A stretch of DNA of 64,000 nucleotides. Source: Acidobacteriota bacterium (lineage in GTDB: Bacteria; Acidobacteriota; Vicinamibacteria; Vicinamibacterales; UBA2999). The notes beneath the pieces are model-generated. The model was not told the origin of the DNA. It saw only the letters and a program-made list of their open reading frames with translations, and made no database searches. The number at the start of each line of letters is the position of its first letter. Positions within the stretch are counted from its first letter, which is position 1. Position numbers and translations under genes: made by a program. Shown in pieces: positions 45,760 to 54,664 of the stretch. The stretch is taken from positions 13,265 through 77,264 of the forward strand of contig CANIBQ010000014.1 in NCBI GenBank assembly GCA_947465645.1. Reading direction: 5' to 3'.

Positions 45760-46551
45760 ATGTCCCTCCGCGCGTCCGGCGCCCTCCTGACGGTGTTCCT
45801 GGTGTCGTCCACGGGCGCAGCGGCCGCGGCCGAACCCCCGGCGCTGGCGAAGGCACGCGCCTTGTACAACGCCGCCGACTACGACGGCGCCATCGATGCG
45901 GCGGCTCTGGCCCGAGCTCAGCCGGCTGCCGCAGACGCCGCGGCTCTCGTCACGGCTCGCTCGCATCTGGAACGCTACCGGCTGCGCCTGGATGTGGCGG
46001 ATCTGGCGACGGCGCGTGAGGCGCTGATCAGCGTGCGTGCGTCGATGCTCCCCCCGCGCGACCAGGTTGACCATCTCGTGGGCATCGGCCAGTCGCTCTA
46101 TCTGGCGAACGCCTTCGGCGCGGCGGCCGAAGTGTTCGATGGAGCGCTTGGCAAAGCGGCCCTCCTGAGCCACCGCGACCGCCTGATGCTGCTCGACTGG
46201 TGGGCAAGCGCGCTCGACCGCGAGGCGCAGGGCCGTCCGCCGGACCGGCGGCTGCCGGCTTACGAGCGTATTGTCAGCCGCATGGAAGAAGAGCTGCGCC
46301 AGGACCCGGGAAGCGCCCCGGCGAACTACTGGCTGGCGGCGGCATCGCGCGGCACCGGCGACCTCGATCGCGCCTGGAGTAGCGCGGTGGCGGGCTGGGT
46401 CAGAGCCAGGCTCAGTCCGGAGACTGCTGAGAAGCTCCGGTCAGACATCGATCGCCTGGTGACGCAGGCGCTTGTTCCCGAGCGAGCGAGGACAACGCCC
46501 GCTCGCGATCCGCAGATCGACTGGGAGGAGACGAAGCAGCAGTGGCCTTAG
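45760..46551 (+). CDS. Hypothetical exported helical-repeat protein
   Basis: A 263-residue protein with a signal peptide (ending AAAAAEP) and an all-helical remainder resembling TPR-like repeats (KARALYNAADYDGAIDAAALA, SLYLANAFGAAAEVFDGALG). No enzymatic motif is seen. The start ATG is at 45760, 48 bases from the divergent pcnB start. Its stop shares TTAG (46548-46551) with the end of polA. Function unknown. Confidence 0.65.
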   Translation: MSLRASGALLTVFLVSSTGAAAAAEPPALAKARALYNAADYDGAIDAAALARAQPAAADAAALVTARSHLERYRLRLDVADLATAREALISVRASMLPPRDQVDHLVGIGQSLYLANAFGAAAEVFDGALGKAALLSHRDRLMLLDWWASALDREAQGRPPDRRLPAYERIVSRMEEELRQDPGSAPANYWLAAASRGTGDLDRAWSSAVAGWVRARLSPETAEKLRSDIDRLVTQALVPERARTTPARDPQIDWEETKQQWP

Positions 46552-49265
46552 GACTTGGCGTCGCGCCAGTTCTCGCCGATACCGACGTCGACGGTTAGCG
46601 GAACGTTCAGGGACGCGGCGCTTTCCATCATGTCTCGAACCAGATCGGCCGCCGGTTCCGCCTCATCGCGCGGTCCTTCGAACAGCAGCTCGTCGTGGAC
46701 CGTGAGAATCATCCGGGTCGCAAGACGTCGCCGCGTGAGCTCGCGGTGGACGTCGATCATCGCTTTCTTGAGGATGTCGGCGGCGGTGCCCTGGATCGGC
46801 AGGTTGACCGTGACGCGCTCCGCGGCGGCGCGAATCTGGCCGTTCCGGCTATTCAGCTCCGGCACCAGCCTGCGCCTTCCGAACAACGTCTTCACCACGC
46901 CCTGCTCGCGCGCGCGCTGGAGGGTCTCCTCGATGAATCCCCGCACGCGGGGGAATCCCGCGAAATACGCGTCGATGAATTCCTGCGCGGCTTCCTTGCT
47001 GACCCCGATGTCCTTGGCGAGCGTGAACGCCGTCTTGCCGTAGAGCAGCGCGTAGTTGATGATCTTCGCCCGCCGGCGGAGCTCGTGCGGATCCAGGCCG
47101 CTGTCGGCGCCGAAGACCTTGAGGGCGGTACGGTCGTGAATGTCCTCGCCGCTGCGGAACGCCTCGACCAGCGCGTCTTCGCCGGCCAGGTGCGCGAGGA
47201 CCCGGAGCTCGATCTGCGAGTAGTCGGCGGAGATGAGCACGTTGCCCGGGGCGGCGACAAACGCCCGGCGGATCTGGCGTCCAAGCTCGGTGCGAATCGG
47301 GATGTTCTGCAGGTTGGGATCGGAACTGCTCAAGCGGCCGGTGGCGGCCACCGCCTGGTTGAAACAGGTGTGGACGCGCCCGGTAACCGGATGGACGAGC
47401 TGCGGCAGCGCGTCGATGTACGTGCTTTTCAGCTTGTGGAGACCCCGCCAATCGAGAATCAGACGGGGGAGCTCATGGGAGAGTGCCAGCTCCTCGAGCA
47501 CTTCGACCGCAGTCGAGGCCGATTTCGTCTTGCCGGTCTTCTTCAGCGCGGGCAACTGCAGCTTCTCGAACAAGATTTCCCCAAGCTGCTTGGGCGAGTT
47601 GACGTTGAACTCTTCGCCCGCCAGCTCGAAGATCCGCGCCGAGTATCGCGCGAGCTCCTGCTCGATGTGCTGCGACTGCGCGGCAAGCGCGGGACCGTCG
47701 ATCCGAATCCCCGCGCGCTCGACGTCCGCGAGTACGGGAAGCAGCGGCATCTCCATCTCGCGGAACACGCCGTCGAGCTGGTCCGTCACCAGGAGCGGTG
47801 CGAGCCGATGGGACAACTGCCGCGACAGGTCGGCCCGCTCACCCGCGAAGCTCAGCGCGGCTTCTGGAGACAACTGCGCAAGCGGTTGTGACTTGGCGCC
47901 GCGGCCGCACACGTCCTCCTCGCTCAACGCCTTGTAACCCAGGTGCTCGAGCGACGTTTCCTCCAGCGGATGGCCCGAACGCGTGGCGTCCAGCAGGTAG
48001 CTGGCGAGCATCGAATCGAACGCCAGCCCCTTGAGCGAGATGCCATGACCCGCCAGCACTACCAGGTCGAACTTCAGGTCGTGCCCAACCTTGCGGACGT
48101 CCTCGTTCTCGAGCAGCGGCTTGAGCCGCTCGAGGACGTCGCGGCGGTCCAGTTGCGGAGGGGCGGCCGCGCCCGAGAGCAGATCATCCTTCGAGTCGGC
48201 GCCCGTGTGGCCCATCGGGATGTACCGCGCCTGTCGATCGGCGGTCGAGAACGCGATCCCCACAATCGAGGCGAGCATTGCTGACGGCCGATCCGGAACC
48301 ACTCGCAGCGAGAACTCGCCAGCCGCGCGAAGCTCCGCCACCAGCGCATCGAGCTCCGCCACCGAGAGGACGAGCGAGTAGTCCTTCTCGATCGTCTCGG
48401 CTGTCGGCGCGTACTCGTTCATCAGCGTCCGGAACGCCAGCCGCGAGAACAGCTCGTAGCACCGCTCGGTGGACGCGCCGCGGTACCGCAACGCCTGGAA
48501 GTCGATGTCGAGTGGAACGTCTCGGCGAATCGTCACCAGCTCACGGCTCTGGAGCGCCTCGGCCCGGTGCGCGAGCAGCGACTCGCGGTACTTCTTCTGC
48601 GGCAGGGCCGCCGCGTGGTCGAGCAGCGCGTCAAGGCTGCCGTACGTGGTGATCAGATCGATGGCGCCCTTCTTCCCGACGCCCGGCACGCCGCCGACGT
48701 TGTCACTGGTGTCGCCGACCAGCGCCAGCACGTCCGCGACCTGTGACGGCTTCACGCCAAACTTCTCGACGACGCCATTGGCATCGAGCCACACACCGTC
48801 TTCGCGCGGGTCGTACACGCGGATGCCGTCTCGGACCAGTTGAAAAAAGTCCTTGTCGATCGACACGATCGCGACCTCGAAGCCCTCCGCGGCCGCGCGC
48901 TCCGCCATCGTGCCGATCACGTCGTCGGCTTCGTATCCGGGCGAGTTGAGAATCGGCACGCCGAGCGCCTCGCACGCCTGGTGCACGGAGTTGATCTGCT
49001 CGGCCAGATCGTCGGGCATCGCGGCGCGATTGGCTTTGTAGTCGCTGACGATCTTGTCGCGGAAGGTGGGACCCTTGAGGTCGAACGAGGCTGCGATGAA
49101 CTCGGGTGCGTGATCCGCAATCAGCTTCCGCAGCATCGTGACGAACACGTACACCGCGTGGGTCGTCTGTCCCTCCTGGTTCGACAGTCCCTTGCCGCGA
49201 AACGCGTGGTACGCGCGGTACATCTGGGAGCTGCCATCTATCAGGAAGAGCGTCGGGCGGGCCAT
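46548..49265 (-). CDS. polA: DNA polymerase I
   Basis: A 905-residue enzyme for Okazaki-fragment maturation and repair. Order: 5' nuclease domain (about 1-290, with IDGSSQMYRAYH and DKDFFQLV), a degenerate 3'-5' exonuclease-like domain (about 310-490) and polymerase domain (about 500-905). Polymerase motifs are complete: ADYSQIELRVLAHL, RRRAKIINYALLYG and VHDELLFE. The O-helix has Tyr738 where E. coli has Phe762 and Taq has Phe667. The exonuclease DxE pair is replaced by Arg321 and Val323, and the Asp501 equivalent is Arg477; the Asp424 equivalent (Asp400) is kept. Proofreading is thus predicted absent. The stop shares TTAG with the neighbour. Confidence 0.95.
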   Translation of the reverse strand: MARPTLFLIDGSSQMYRAYHAFRGKGLSNQEGQTTHAVYVFVTMLRKLIADHAPEFIAASFDLKGPTFRDKIVSDYKANRAAMPDDLAEQINSVHQACEALGVPILNSPGYEADDVIGTMAERAAAEGFEVAIVSIDKDFFQLVRDGIRVYDPREDGVWLDANGVVEKFGVKPSQVADVLALVGDTSDNVGGVPGVGKKGAIDLITTYGSLDALLDHAAALPQKKYRESLLAHRAEALQSRELVTIRRDVPLDIDFQALRYRGASTERCYELFSRLAFRTLMNEYAPTAETIEKDYSLVLSVAELDALVAELRAAGEFSLRVVPDRPSAMLASIVGIAFSTADRQARYIPMGHTGADSKDDLLSGAAAPPQLDRRDVLERLKPLLENEDVRKVGHDLKFDLVVLAGHGISLKGLAFDSMLASYLLDATRSGHPLEETSLEHLGYKALSEEDVCGRGAKSQPLAQLSPEAALSFAGERADLSRQLSHRLAPLLVTDQLDGVFREMEMPLLPVLADVERAGIRIDGPALAAQSQHIEQELARYSARIFELAGEEFNVNSPKQLGEILFEKLQLPALKKTGKTKSASTAVEVLEELALSHELPRLILDWRGLHKLKSTYIDALPQLVHPVTGRVHTCFNQAVAATGRLSSSDPNLQNIPIRTELGRQIRRAFVAAPGNVLISADYSQIELRVLAHLAGEDALVEAFRSGEDIHDRTALKVFGADSGLDPHELRRRAKIINYALLYGKTAFTLAKDIGVSKEAAQEFIDAYFAGFPRVRGFIEETLQRAREQGVVKTLFGRRRLVPELNSRNGQIRAAAERVTVNLPIQGTAADILKKAMIDVHRELTRRRLATRMILTVHDELLFEGPRDEAEPAADLVRDMMESAASLNVPLTVDVGIGENWRDAKS

Positions 49266-49381
49266 TACTGCAGGGCGATGACAGATGAAGGTTGGAGCAT
49301 CAACTGGCTGCTGTCAAAAAGATCATCGGCGCTCCAACGGAGCGGCCGGGCGCGCGTGTCGAATTGCTGCTCCACTAAGGA

Positions 49382-49389
49382 TATATCAT
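49382..49389 (+). promoter_or_regulatory. TATATCAT -10-like element
   Basis: A TATATC/TATCAT sequence ends eight bases before the ATG at 49398, the same short spacing seen at three other starts in the window. No clear -35 match lies 17 bases upstream. Confidence 0.3.
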
Positions 49390-49397
49390 TGAGCTTC

Positions 49398-50165
49398 ATG
49401 CACTTTGGGTCCCCGAGCGCAGTGCGGCGCGCGTGTTTTGTCGTCGTGTGTGCCTGCGCGGTCGTTGTGAGTGCGTGTGCGGGCCGTGGCGTGTTCAAAC
49501 CCGAGTACGAGTACGAAGAGGAGCTGTATCTCGCGCTCGACGGCTCGGCGACGGTGAACGTGAACGCGTCGGTGGCGTCGCTCGTCGCGCTGCGCGGCTT
49601 CCAACTGGATCCCAATCCACGGGCGCGGCTCGATCGCTCGGCTGTTCGCGCGCTGTTCGAGGGACCGGGCGCCGACGTCTCGAAGGTCAGCCTTTCGCGG
49701 CGCAACGGCAGGCGCTTCGTCCACGTGAGCGTGGACGTCGACGATGTGCGACGGCTCGGCACTCTGGCCCCGTTCGCGTGGTCGTCGTATCGCTTCGACC
49801 GCGAGGGCGACATCATGGAGTTCAGGCAGGGGGTCGGACGATCCGCGGGCCAGCAGGTGAACGCCGGATGGATGGGCCAGGAGCTCGTGGCGTTCCGGAT
49901 GCACCTTCCAAGCGAGATCCCGTTTCACAACTCGCCCAGCGGCGTGCAGCGCGGAAACATCCTGGAGTGGGAGCAGCCGCTCGCCGATCGGTTGAAAGGC
50001 GCGCCGCTCGACCTGCAGGTTCAACTCGAGCCCGAATCGATTCTCTATACGACGGTGATCCTCTTCGGCGCGACGGTCGTCGCCGCCGCGGTGACGTTCG
50101 CTCTTCTGATCTGGTGGGTCGCCCGGCGCGGGCGCGATGGTGAGATGGCGGAGTCCCGGTCATGA
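49398..50165 (+). CDS. Lipoprotein with C-terminal transmembrane helix
   Basis: A 255-residue protein. The N-terminal signal ends VVSACAGRG, so Cys lipidation is likely. The mature part is mixed alpha/beta with long regular strands (ALDGSATVNVNASVASLVALRG). A C-terminal hydrophobic helix (VILFGATVVAAAVTFALLIWW) is followed by Arg-rich residues. I do not recognise the family. A protein with both a lipid anchor and a C-terminal helix is unusual. It lies between divergent polA and convergent BON gene. Confidence 0.62.
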   Translation: MHFGSPSAVRRACFVVVCACAVVVSACAGRGVFKPEYEYEEELYLALDGSATVNVNASVASLVALRGFQLDPNPRARLDRSAVRALFEGPGADVSKVSLSRRNGRRFVHVSVDVDDVRRLGTLAPFAWSSYRFDREGDIMEFRQGVGRSAGQQVNAGWMGQELVAFRMHLPSEIPFHNSPSGVQRGNILEWEQPLADRLKGAPLDLQVQLEPESILYTTVILFGATVVAAAVTFALLIWWVARRGRDGEMAESRS

Positions 50166-50237
50166 ACACGGCGAACCTCCCGGCGCTGTGCTTCTATCCG
50201 CGCCGGGGGGATCGCGTGGCGGCGTTCCTGGCCCGCG

Positions 50238-50780
50238 TTAGATCTTCTCCATCTCCGCCTTCATCTCGGCGTCGGTCTTGAGGTTGTTGGTCACCGAGAA
50301 CGCGGTGAATCCGCTCGCCAGCGACCGGGCAATCGCGCGGTCCACGTTGCTGTTGACCACACCCTCGAGCGTCACGTGGCCGCGGTCAACGATGATGTGG
50401 ATCGGCGGGTTGACCATCGAGCCGTAACCATAGAAATTCGAGCTCCCGTAAATAGCCCGCGCGATCCCGCGGCGCAGGTCATCGTCGAACTGCGAGACGG
50501 GCAGCACTTCGATGCGGTTGACCACCTGGGTGACGCCGGCCAGCTTCGCCACCTGCTTCTCGATGTCGGTGCTCTTGTACGGCATCGTCACCTTGCCGGT
50601 CAGCGTGACGACTCCCTCGTTTACGTCCGCCTGAATGTTGTCGAACACCGTGAAGTGCGGGTACCTCAACACCTGCCGTGACACGTCGCGGAAGAGCTGA
50701 AGATTCCCTGAATCCGCCGCAAAGGCCGGTGCGCTCATTGCGAGCACCACTGCAGCCGCGGCGATAAGTCTGGCAAACAT
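50238..50780 (-). CDS. Exported protein with two BON domains
   Basis: A 180-residue periplasmic protein. The signal peptide ends APAFAAD. Two BON-type modules are visible (about 28-95, with DVNEGVVTLTGKVTMPYKS; and 100-165, with HIIVDRGHVTLEGVVNSNVD), as in OsmY, which is thought to bind phospholipid or respond to osmotic stress. GGAGG precedes the ATG by eight to nine bases. It follows the ZIP gene on the same strand after 112 bases. Confidence 0.85.
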   Translation of the reverse strand: MFARLIAAAAVVLAMSAPAFAADSGNLQLFRDVSRQVLRYPHFTVFDNIQADVNEGVVTLTGKVTMPYKSTDIEKQVAKLAGVTQVVNRIEVLPVSQFDDDLRRGIARAIYGSSNFYGYGSMVNPPIHIIVDRGHVTLEGVVNSNVDRAIARSLASGFTAFSVTNNLKTDAEMKAEMEKI

Positions 50781-50892
50781 ATGTCGTACCTCCAGCCCCT
50801 ACCGGGGCAAGGAGAATGCCAGTGAAGAGCGCCGAAATGTGGGCAATGTTCGCGAGGTCTACGCCGGCGCGTCCTCTGCCGCGGACGTTCAG

Positions 50893-51624
50893 CTAGAACA
50901 GCAGCATCGTCGCGACGCCGGCGCCGATCAGCAGGATCTGGGGGAGCGATCCGGCGTCGGTACGGCCGCGGTGCAGACCAGGGATCAGGTCAGCCATGGC
51001 GACGTAGAGAAAGCTTGCCGCCGCAAGCACGAGGCAATACGGAAGGAGCAGCGGTACCGACTCGAGTGCGAAGAAGGCGGCGATTGCGCCGGCGGCGCTG
51101 GCGGTGGCGGAGAGGACGTTCAGCAGCAGCGCGCGCTTTCGCGAATAGCCCGCGTGGAGCAGGATGGCGAAGTCGCCGACCTCCTGCGGGATTTCGTGCG
51201 CCGCCACGGCAAAGGCGGTACTGACGCCAAGCGGCACCGAGGTGAGCACCGCCGCGGCGACGACCGCCCCGTCCACGAAGTTGTGAAAAGCGTCGCCGAC
51301 GAGCACGGGGACGACGCTGCCATCGTGCACTTCGCAGTCGTGCGTGTGGCAGTGCCGCCAGAGCACCAGTTTTTCGAGGACGAAAAACAACAGGATGCCG
51401 CCGAGCAGCGTGGCAAACACCCGCGGTGCGGGCAGTTGCGTCAACGCCTCGGGCAGCAGGTTCAGCATCGAGACGCCAAGCAGGGCGCCAACGGCGTAGC
51501 TGACCAGCCACGGCACCAGCCGAGCGCGGAAGGAATCTTTGAAGAGGAGAACGCTGGCCGCGACGAGGAGCCCGCCCAGTCCGCCGAGCAGGCTCAGTCC
51601 GAGAGCGATGAGAAAGAGCGACAC
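50893..51624 (-). CDS. ZIP-family metal transporter
   Basis: A 243-residue permease with about seven to eight transmembrane helices. The metal-site signatures are in helices 4 and 5: GDAFHNFVDG and HEIPQEVGDF, as in bacterial ZIP proteins. A His/Cys-rich loop (HCHTHDCEVHDG, about 91-102) between helices 3 and 4 is typical of a metal-binding loop. Zinc or another divalent metal is expected. It follows the VWA gene by 52 bases and may be the last gene of that operon. Confidence 0.88.
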   Translation of the reverse strand: MSLFLIALGLSLLGGLGGLLVAASVLLFKDSFRARLVPWLVSYAVGALLGVSMLNLLPEALTQLPAPRVFATLLGGILLFFVLEKLVLWRHCHTHDCEVHDGSVVPVLVGDAFHNFVDGAVVAAAVLTSVPLGVSTAFAVAAHEIPQEVGDFAILLHAGYSRKRALLLNVLSATASAAGAIAAFFALESVPLLLPYCLVLAAASFLYVAMADLIPGLHRGRTDAGSLPQILLIGAGVATMLLF

Positions 51625-51676
51625 GCCCCGGCATCATAGCAAGCCCTCGAGCCGAAAGCCCAAAGCCAAGCGGCGA

Positions 51677-52720
51677 CTACGAAGCGATGTACCCGCGCCG
51701 AGCACGAACGGTGTAGCCGCGATCCTTCACTTCGACCCGAATCGTGTGCCAGCGTCCGTCCTTCTTGCCGGTGCTCGCGTACCCAAGGTAATACTGCTTG
51801 CTCAACTCGTCCGCGATGCGGGACGTGGCGCCGTCGAGATCACCGAATCCGCGGACGATTTCGGTGCGTCCGCCGGTCTCATCGGTGATCTGCCGGAGCG
51901 CGTCGGCATTGACACCCTCGCCGGCGTTCCGCGACCACGTTCCCCCCGAACTGCCTCCGCCGCCGCCGACGATCGGCGGGATTCTTCCCTGCGGCCGGCG
52001 GCCGCCGGGGAACGGGAAGGGGATTGGGAGCGGTATCCGGACCGTGGGACCGCTGCGCGTGACGGAGCGCGTCGTGCCGTCGACGCCGAGCGCATAGACG
52101 AGCACTTCGCTCTCGCGAATCAACTGCCGGAGCTCGCCGACCGATGTCGAGCTGTTCGTGTCGTTGCCGTCGGAGATGACGAGGAGCGCTTTCTTCCGGT
52201 TCTCTCCCGCTTCCGCGAGCGGGATGGCGTCGGCAATCGCGTCGTACATCGCCGTGCCACCCGACGGGTTCACGTCGGCGACCGCGCGGCTCAAGATGCG
52301 GCGGTCCTTTGTCCACCCCTGCGAGATGTACGGACGGCTGGCGAACTCCATGAAGAACAACTCGTCGTCTTTGCCCAGCAGGTCGTAGACGAACCGTTCG
52401 ATGGCCGACCGCGCCGCCGACATCTTGTCAGGCGTCATGCTGCCGCTGGCATCGAGTGCGATCCCCAGGCTGACGGGTACGCGCTCGTTGCTGAAGTGCG
52501 TGACCTCCTGTCGTTGCCCGTCCTCGTAGACCGTGAAGTCTTCCTTGCGCAGGCCCGACACGAACCGGCTGTCCTCGTCGGTGACGGTGGTCGTCACGTT
52601 GATCAGCTCGACACCGCTGCGGAAGCGGAATCCGTCCTGGTCCTGCGCCGCGATTGACGCGACACCGGCGGTTGCCAACACGAGAGCGATGAGCGCGCGG
52701 GGGAGGGTCTTCATCTTCAT
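51677..52720 (-). CDS. Secreted VWA-domain protein, second copy
   Basis: A 347-residue exported protein. The signal peptide ends IAAQD. A short beta region with GVELINVTTTVTDEDSRFV precedes the VWA domain with intact MIDAS (LDASGSM). A Gly/Pro-rich insertion (about 225-255, FPGGRRPQGR and VGGGGGSSGG) interrupts the second half, and the C-terminus ends RARRGYIAS, like the paralogue at 22153-23157. It is translationally coupled to the FxLYD-like gene (ATGA at 52717-52720), which differs from the VWA-OmpA pairing elsewhere. Confidence 0.84.
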   Translation of the reverse strand: MKMKTLPRALIALVLATAGVASIAAQDQDGFRFRSGVELINVTTTVTDEDSRFVSGLRKEDFTVYEDGQRQEVTHFSNERVPVSLGIALDASGSMTPDKMSAARSAIERFVYDLLGKDDELFFMEFASRPYISQGWTKDRRILSRAVADVNPSGGTAMYDAIADAIPLAEAGENRKKALLVISDGNDTNSSTSVGELRQLIRESEVLVYALGVDGTTRSVTRSGPTVRIPLPIPFPFPGGRRPQGRIPPIVGGGGGSSGGTWSRNAGEGVNADALRQITDETGGRTEIVRGFGDLDGATSRIADELSKQYYLGYASTGKKDGRWHTIRVEVKDRGYTVRARRGYIAS

Positions 52721-53418
52721 GCCTCGGGGCGGCGTGCGGCCGCAAGGCGCATGTGATCGGCGCGGCGGTCGACATGCCGCAGCATGCCCGACTCGGTTCG
52801 GAAGCTTACCCGGTATCGGCCGACGTTGGCCACGTTCGGAATCGTGACGACGAACGGAGACTCGTCGCCCGGCTCGAGCGTGGTGAAATCGAGCGGCGCG
52901 CGGGCGCTGGCGACAAACGTCCCGTCCTTGTCGAACGCGAACACCACGGCCGTGATCCGGGCTGCCGAACTTCCCGCACGCGGATTTCGAACCAGGCCCG
53001 ACACCGTGAGGCTGCCGCCCTCGCGTGCGTGGCGCATCGACACGAGCTCGAGTGGCGCGGACTGCTGCCGTGCGGCGCTGCCGGCCGGCGCCGGGGATCG
53101 GTCCGGGCCGCGGCTCGACATCGCAACTGCCACGACGATCGCGATCCCCATCGCCGCGACGACGGCCGCTTTGATCAGGGGACGGCTCTTGAGCGAGCCT
53201 CCGGACTCGGTCGTGAACATCGAAGCCACGGCGACCGGTACGGTTGCGGGCGCGGTGCGTGGAGCGCCGCGGTCGATTGCCGACGCCAGGGCAGCGACGC
53301 GCGCCGCCGAGCGGCGGCGATCATCGGCGAGCGTCCGCCAGGCGATCAGCGCGAAACCCGCCGCCGCAACGAACGACACCACCGTGAGAGCGATCAACAT
53401 CACGTTCATTTCCGTCAC
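52717..53418 (-). CDS. Membrane protein with FxLYD-like domain
   Basis: A 233-residue protein. Two hydrophobic segments (about 8-27 and 84-100) flank a short basic cytoplasmic loop; the C-terminal half (about 120-230) is beta-rich, with LTVSGLVRNPRAG, ITAVVFAFDKDGTFVA and EPGDESPFVVTIP, resembling FxLYD/DUF3426-type domains. It lies two bases downstream of tonB and its TGA overlaps the VWA ATG. Function unknown; it could link TonB and the VWA protein in the envelope. Confidence 0.65.
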   Translation of the reverse strand: MTEMNVMLIALTVVSFVAAAGFALIAWRTLADDRRRSAARVAALASAIDRGAPRTAPATVPVAVASMFTTESGGSLKSRPLIKAAVVAAMGIAIVVAVAMSSRGPDRSPAPAGSAARQQSAPLELVSMRHAREGGSLTVSGLVRNPRAGSSAARITAVVFAFDKDGTFVASARAPLDFTTLEPGDESPFVVTIPNVANVGRYRVSFRTESGMLRHVDRRADHMRLAAARRPEA

Positions 53419-53420
53419 CC

Positions 53421-54518
53421 TTATCGCAACGAGAACTCAACGGCGACTTCGACGATGACGTCCACCGCGACGCCCTGGCGCCGCGCCGGATCGAAGCGCC
53501 ACTGGCGAACCGCGCCGACGGCGCGTTGATCGAGACCGGACCCCAGCCCTTGCAGCACGCGGACGTCGCCGACGGATCCATCGCGCCGCACGACGATCTC
53601 GAGCACGACGTCTCCCGTGACATTCCGCCGCCGTCCTTCGTCGGTGTAGTCGGCCTTGACCTCGCGCAGCAGTCGCGGGGGCTCGATGCCGCTGCCCGGC
53701 CGAAAGGGGCCGCCGCCGGTTCCACCGCCCGAGCCATCGCCGATGCCGGAGCCACGTCCTTCACCGTTGCCCGTGCCTTGCCCCGATCCAGCGCCTCCGC
53801 CGGCGCCCGAGCCCTGGCTCTCGGCGACAGTCTGGGGCTTCTCGATCACGCCTTCGCGATCGGCGTCGTTGGGGGCCGCGGTGACCACGGGCGCTACGAG
53901 TACGCGCGAGGGCAGCGGTTCGGGAGCGGGTTCGACCTTCGGCTGCACCGGCGCGGCGGCCGGCGTCGGCTTCGGTGGCGCTTCAGCCCGTGCCGTCGTC
54001 AACACCGGCTTCGGGGTCGCGGCGGGAATGGCGACGCGCGGACGCTGGAGACCGCGTTGTTCAGCTCTTCGCGGCGGCAGCGGATTCCTGAGACCGCCTC
54101 CGCCCCCGCCACCTCCGGGCCCCGGGCTGACGATGAACACCAGGTGAGTCGGCTCGTGAACCGCTTCTTCGCTCGCTGTATCGGCGGGCGCGGCGGTCAC
54201 CCAGAGCAGTGCGAGAAACAGCGAGGCGTGCGCAAGCGACGAAGCAAAGACCGGCAGGCCAACGCGTCGCTCGGTCGCCGTGGCGGCGTCACCGGCCGCC
54301 GAGAAGATGTCCGCCGGGGGAGCGGTGACGTGCGACGTCACCTCGGTCCGCAGCCGGCCGCCGGCTCGGATCGCATCTGACGCGGCGATGTAGCCGGAGC
54401 CCGCAATCGTCCGGAGCTCACCGGAGGCGACCAGCGCCTCTACGAGTGGCGGGGCGACACCAGCAGCCTGCGCCACCTCGTCCGGCGTGAATACCTCGGG
54501 GACCATAACTTGAGACAT
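53421..54518 (-). CDS. TonB-like energy transducer with N-terminal helix-turn-helix
   Basis: A 365-residue protein. The N-terminal 50 residues (FTPDEVAQAAGVAPPLVEAL) look like a MerR/excisionase-type HTH, followed by a linker and one transmembrane helix (LPVFASSLAHASLFLALLWV, about 89-108). A long Pro/Ala and Gly-rich region (about 130-280) spans the periplasm, and a TonB C-terminal domain (about 285-365) ends with VRQWRFDPARRQGVAVDV. It should therefore sit in the inner membrane with the HTH in the cytoplasm. Two inverted repeats lie just upstream of the start. It heads the TonB-FxLYD-VWA(-ZIP) run. Confidence 0.83.
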   Translation of the reverse strand: MSQVMVPEVFTPDEVAQAAGVAPPLVEALVASGELRTIAGSGYIAASDAIRAGGRLRTEVTSHVTAPPADIFSAAGDAATATERRVGLPVFASSLAHASLFLALLWVTAAPADTASEEAVHEPTHLVFIVSPGPGGGGGGGGLRNPLPPRRAEQRGLQRPRVAIPAATPKPVLTTARAEAPPKPTPAAAPVQPKVEPAPEPLPSRVLVAPVVTAAPNDADREGVIEKPQTVAESQGSGAGGGAGSGQGTGNGEGRGSGIGDGSGGGTGGGPFRPGSGIEPPRLLREVKADYTDEGRRRNVTGDVVLEIVVRRDGSVGDVRVLQGLGSGLDQRAVGAVRQWRFDPARRQGVAVDVIVEVAVEFSLR

Positions 54519-54551
54519 GAATCCGTCAGGGTGCGGGGCAAAAGGCTTGCC

Positions 54552-54591
54552 TGACCGTTCTCGGTCAATTCAGGCCGGATCTGACGGATCC
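54552..54591. promoter_or_regulatory. Two inverted repeats upstream of HTH-tonB
   Basis: TGACCGTTCTCGGTCA (54552-54567, arms of six, loop of four) and GGATCTGACGGATCC (54577-54591, arms of five) lie 34 and 59 bases before the start at 54518. Either could be an operator or a short hairpin in the mRNA leader. No sigma-70 pair is convincing. Confidence 0.4.
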
Positions 54592-54664
54592 CTTTGATAC
54601 TGTGGCAATTGCGGGACGATCCAGCTGTCCGCAGCCGATGTCAAAATGTGAGTGTTCTCTTCAC

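Noticed and set aside
45712..46173. N-terminal extension of pcnB to 46173
   Set aside because: PcnB homology begins at ATG 45711; the extension overlaps the divergent gene and its promoter region.
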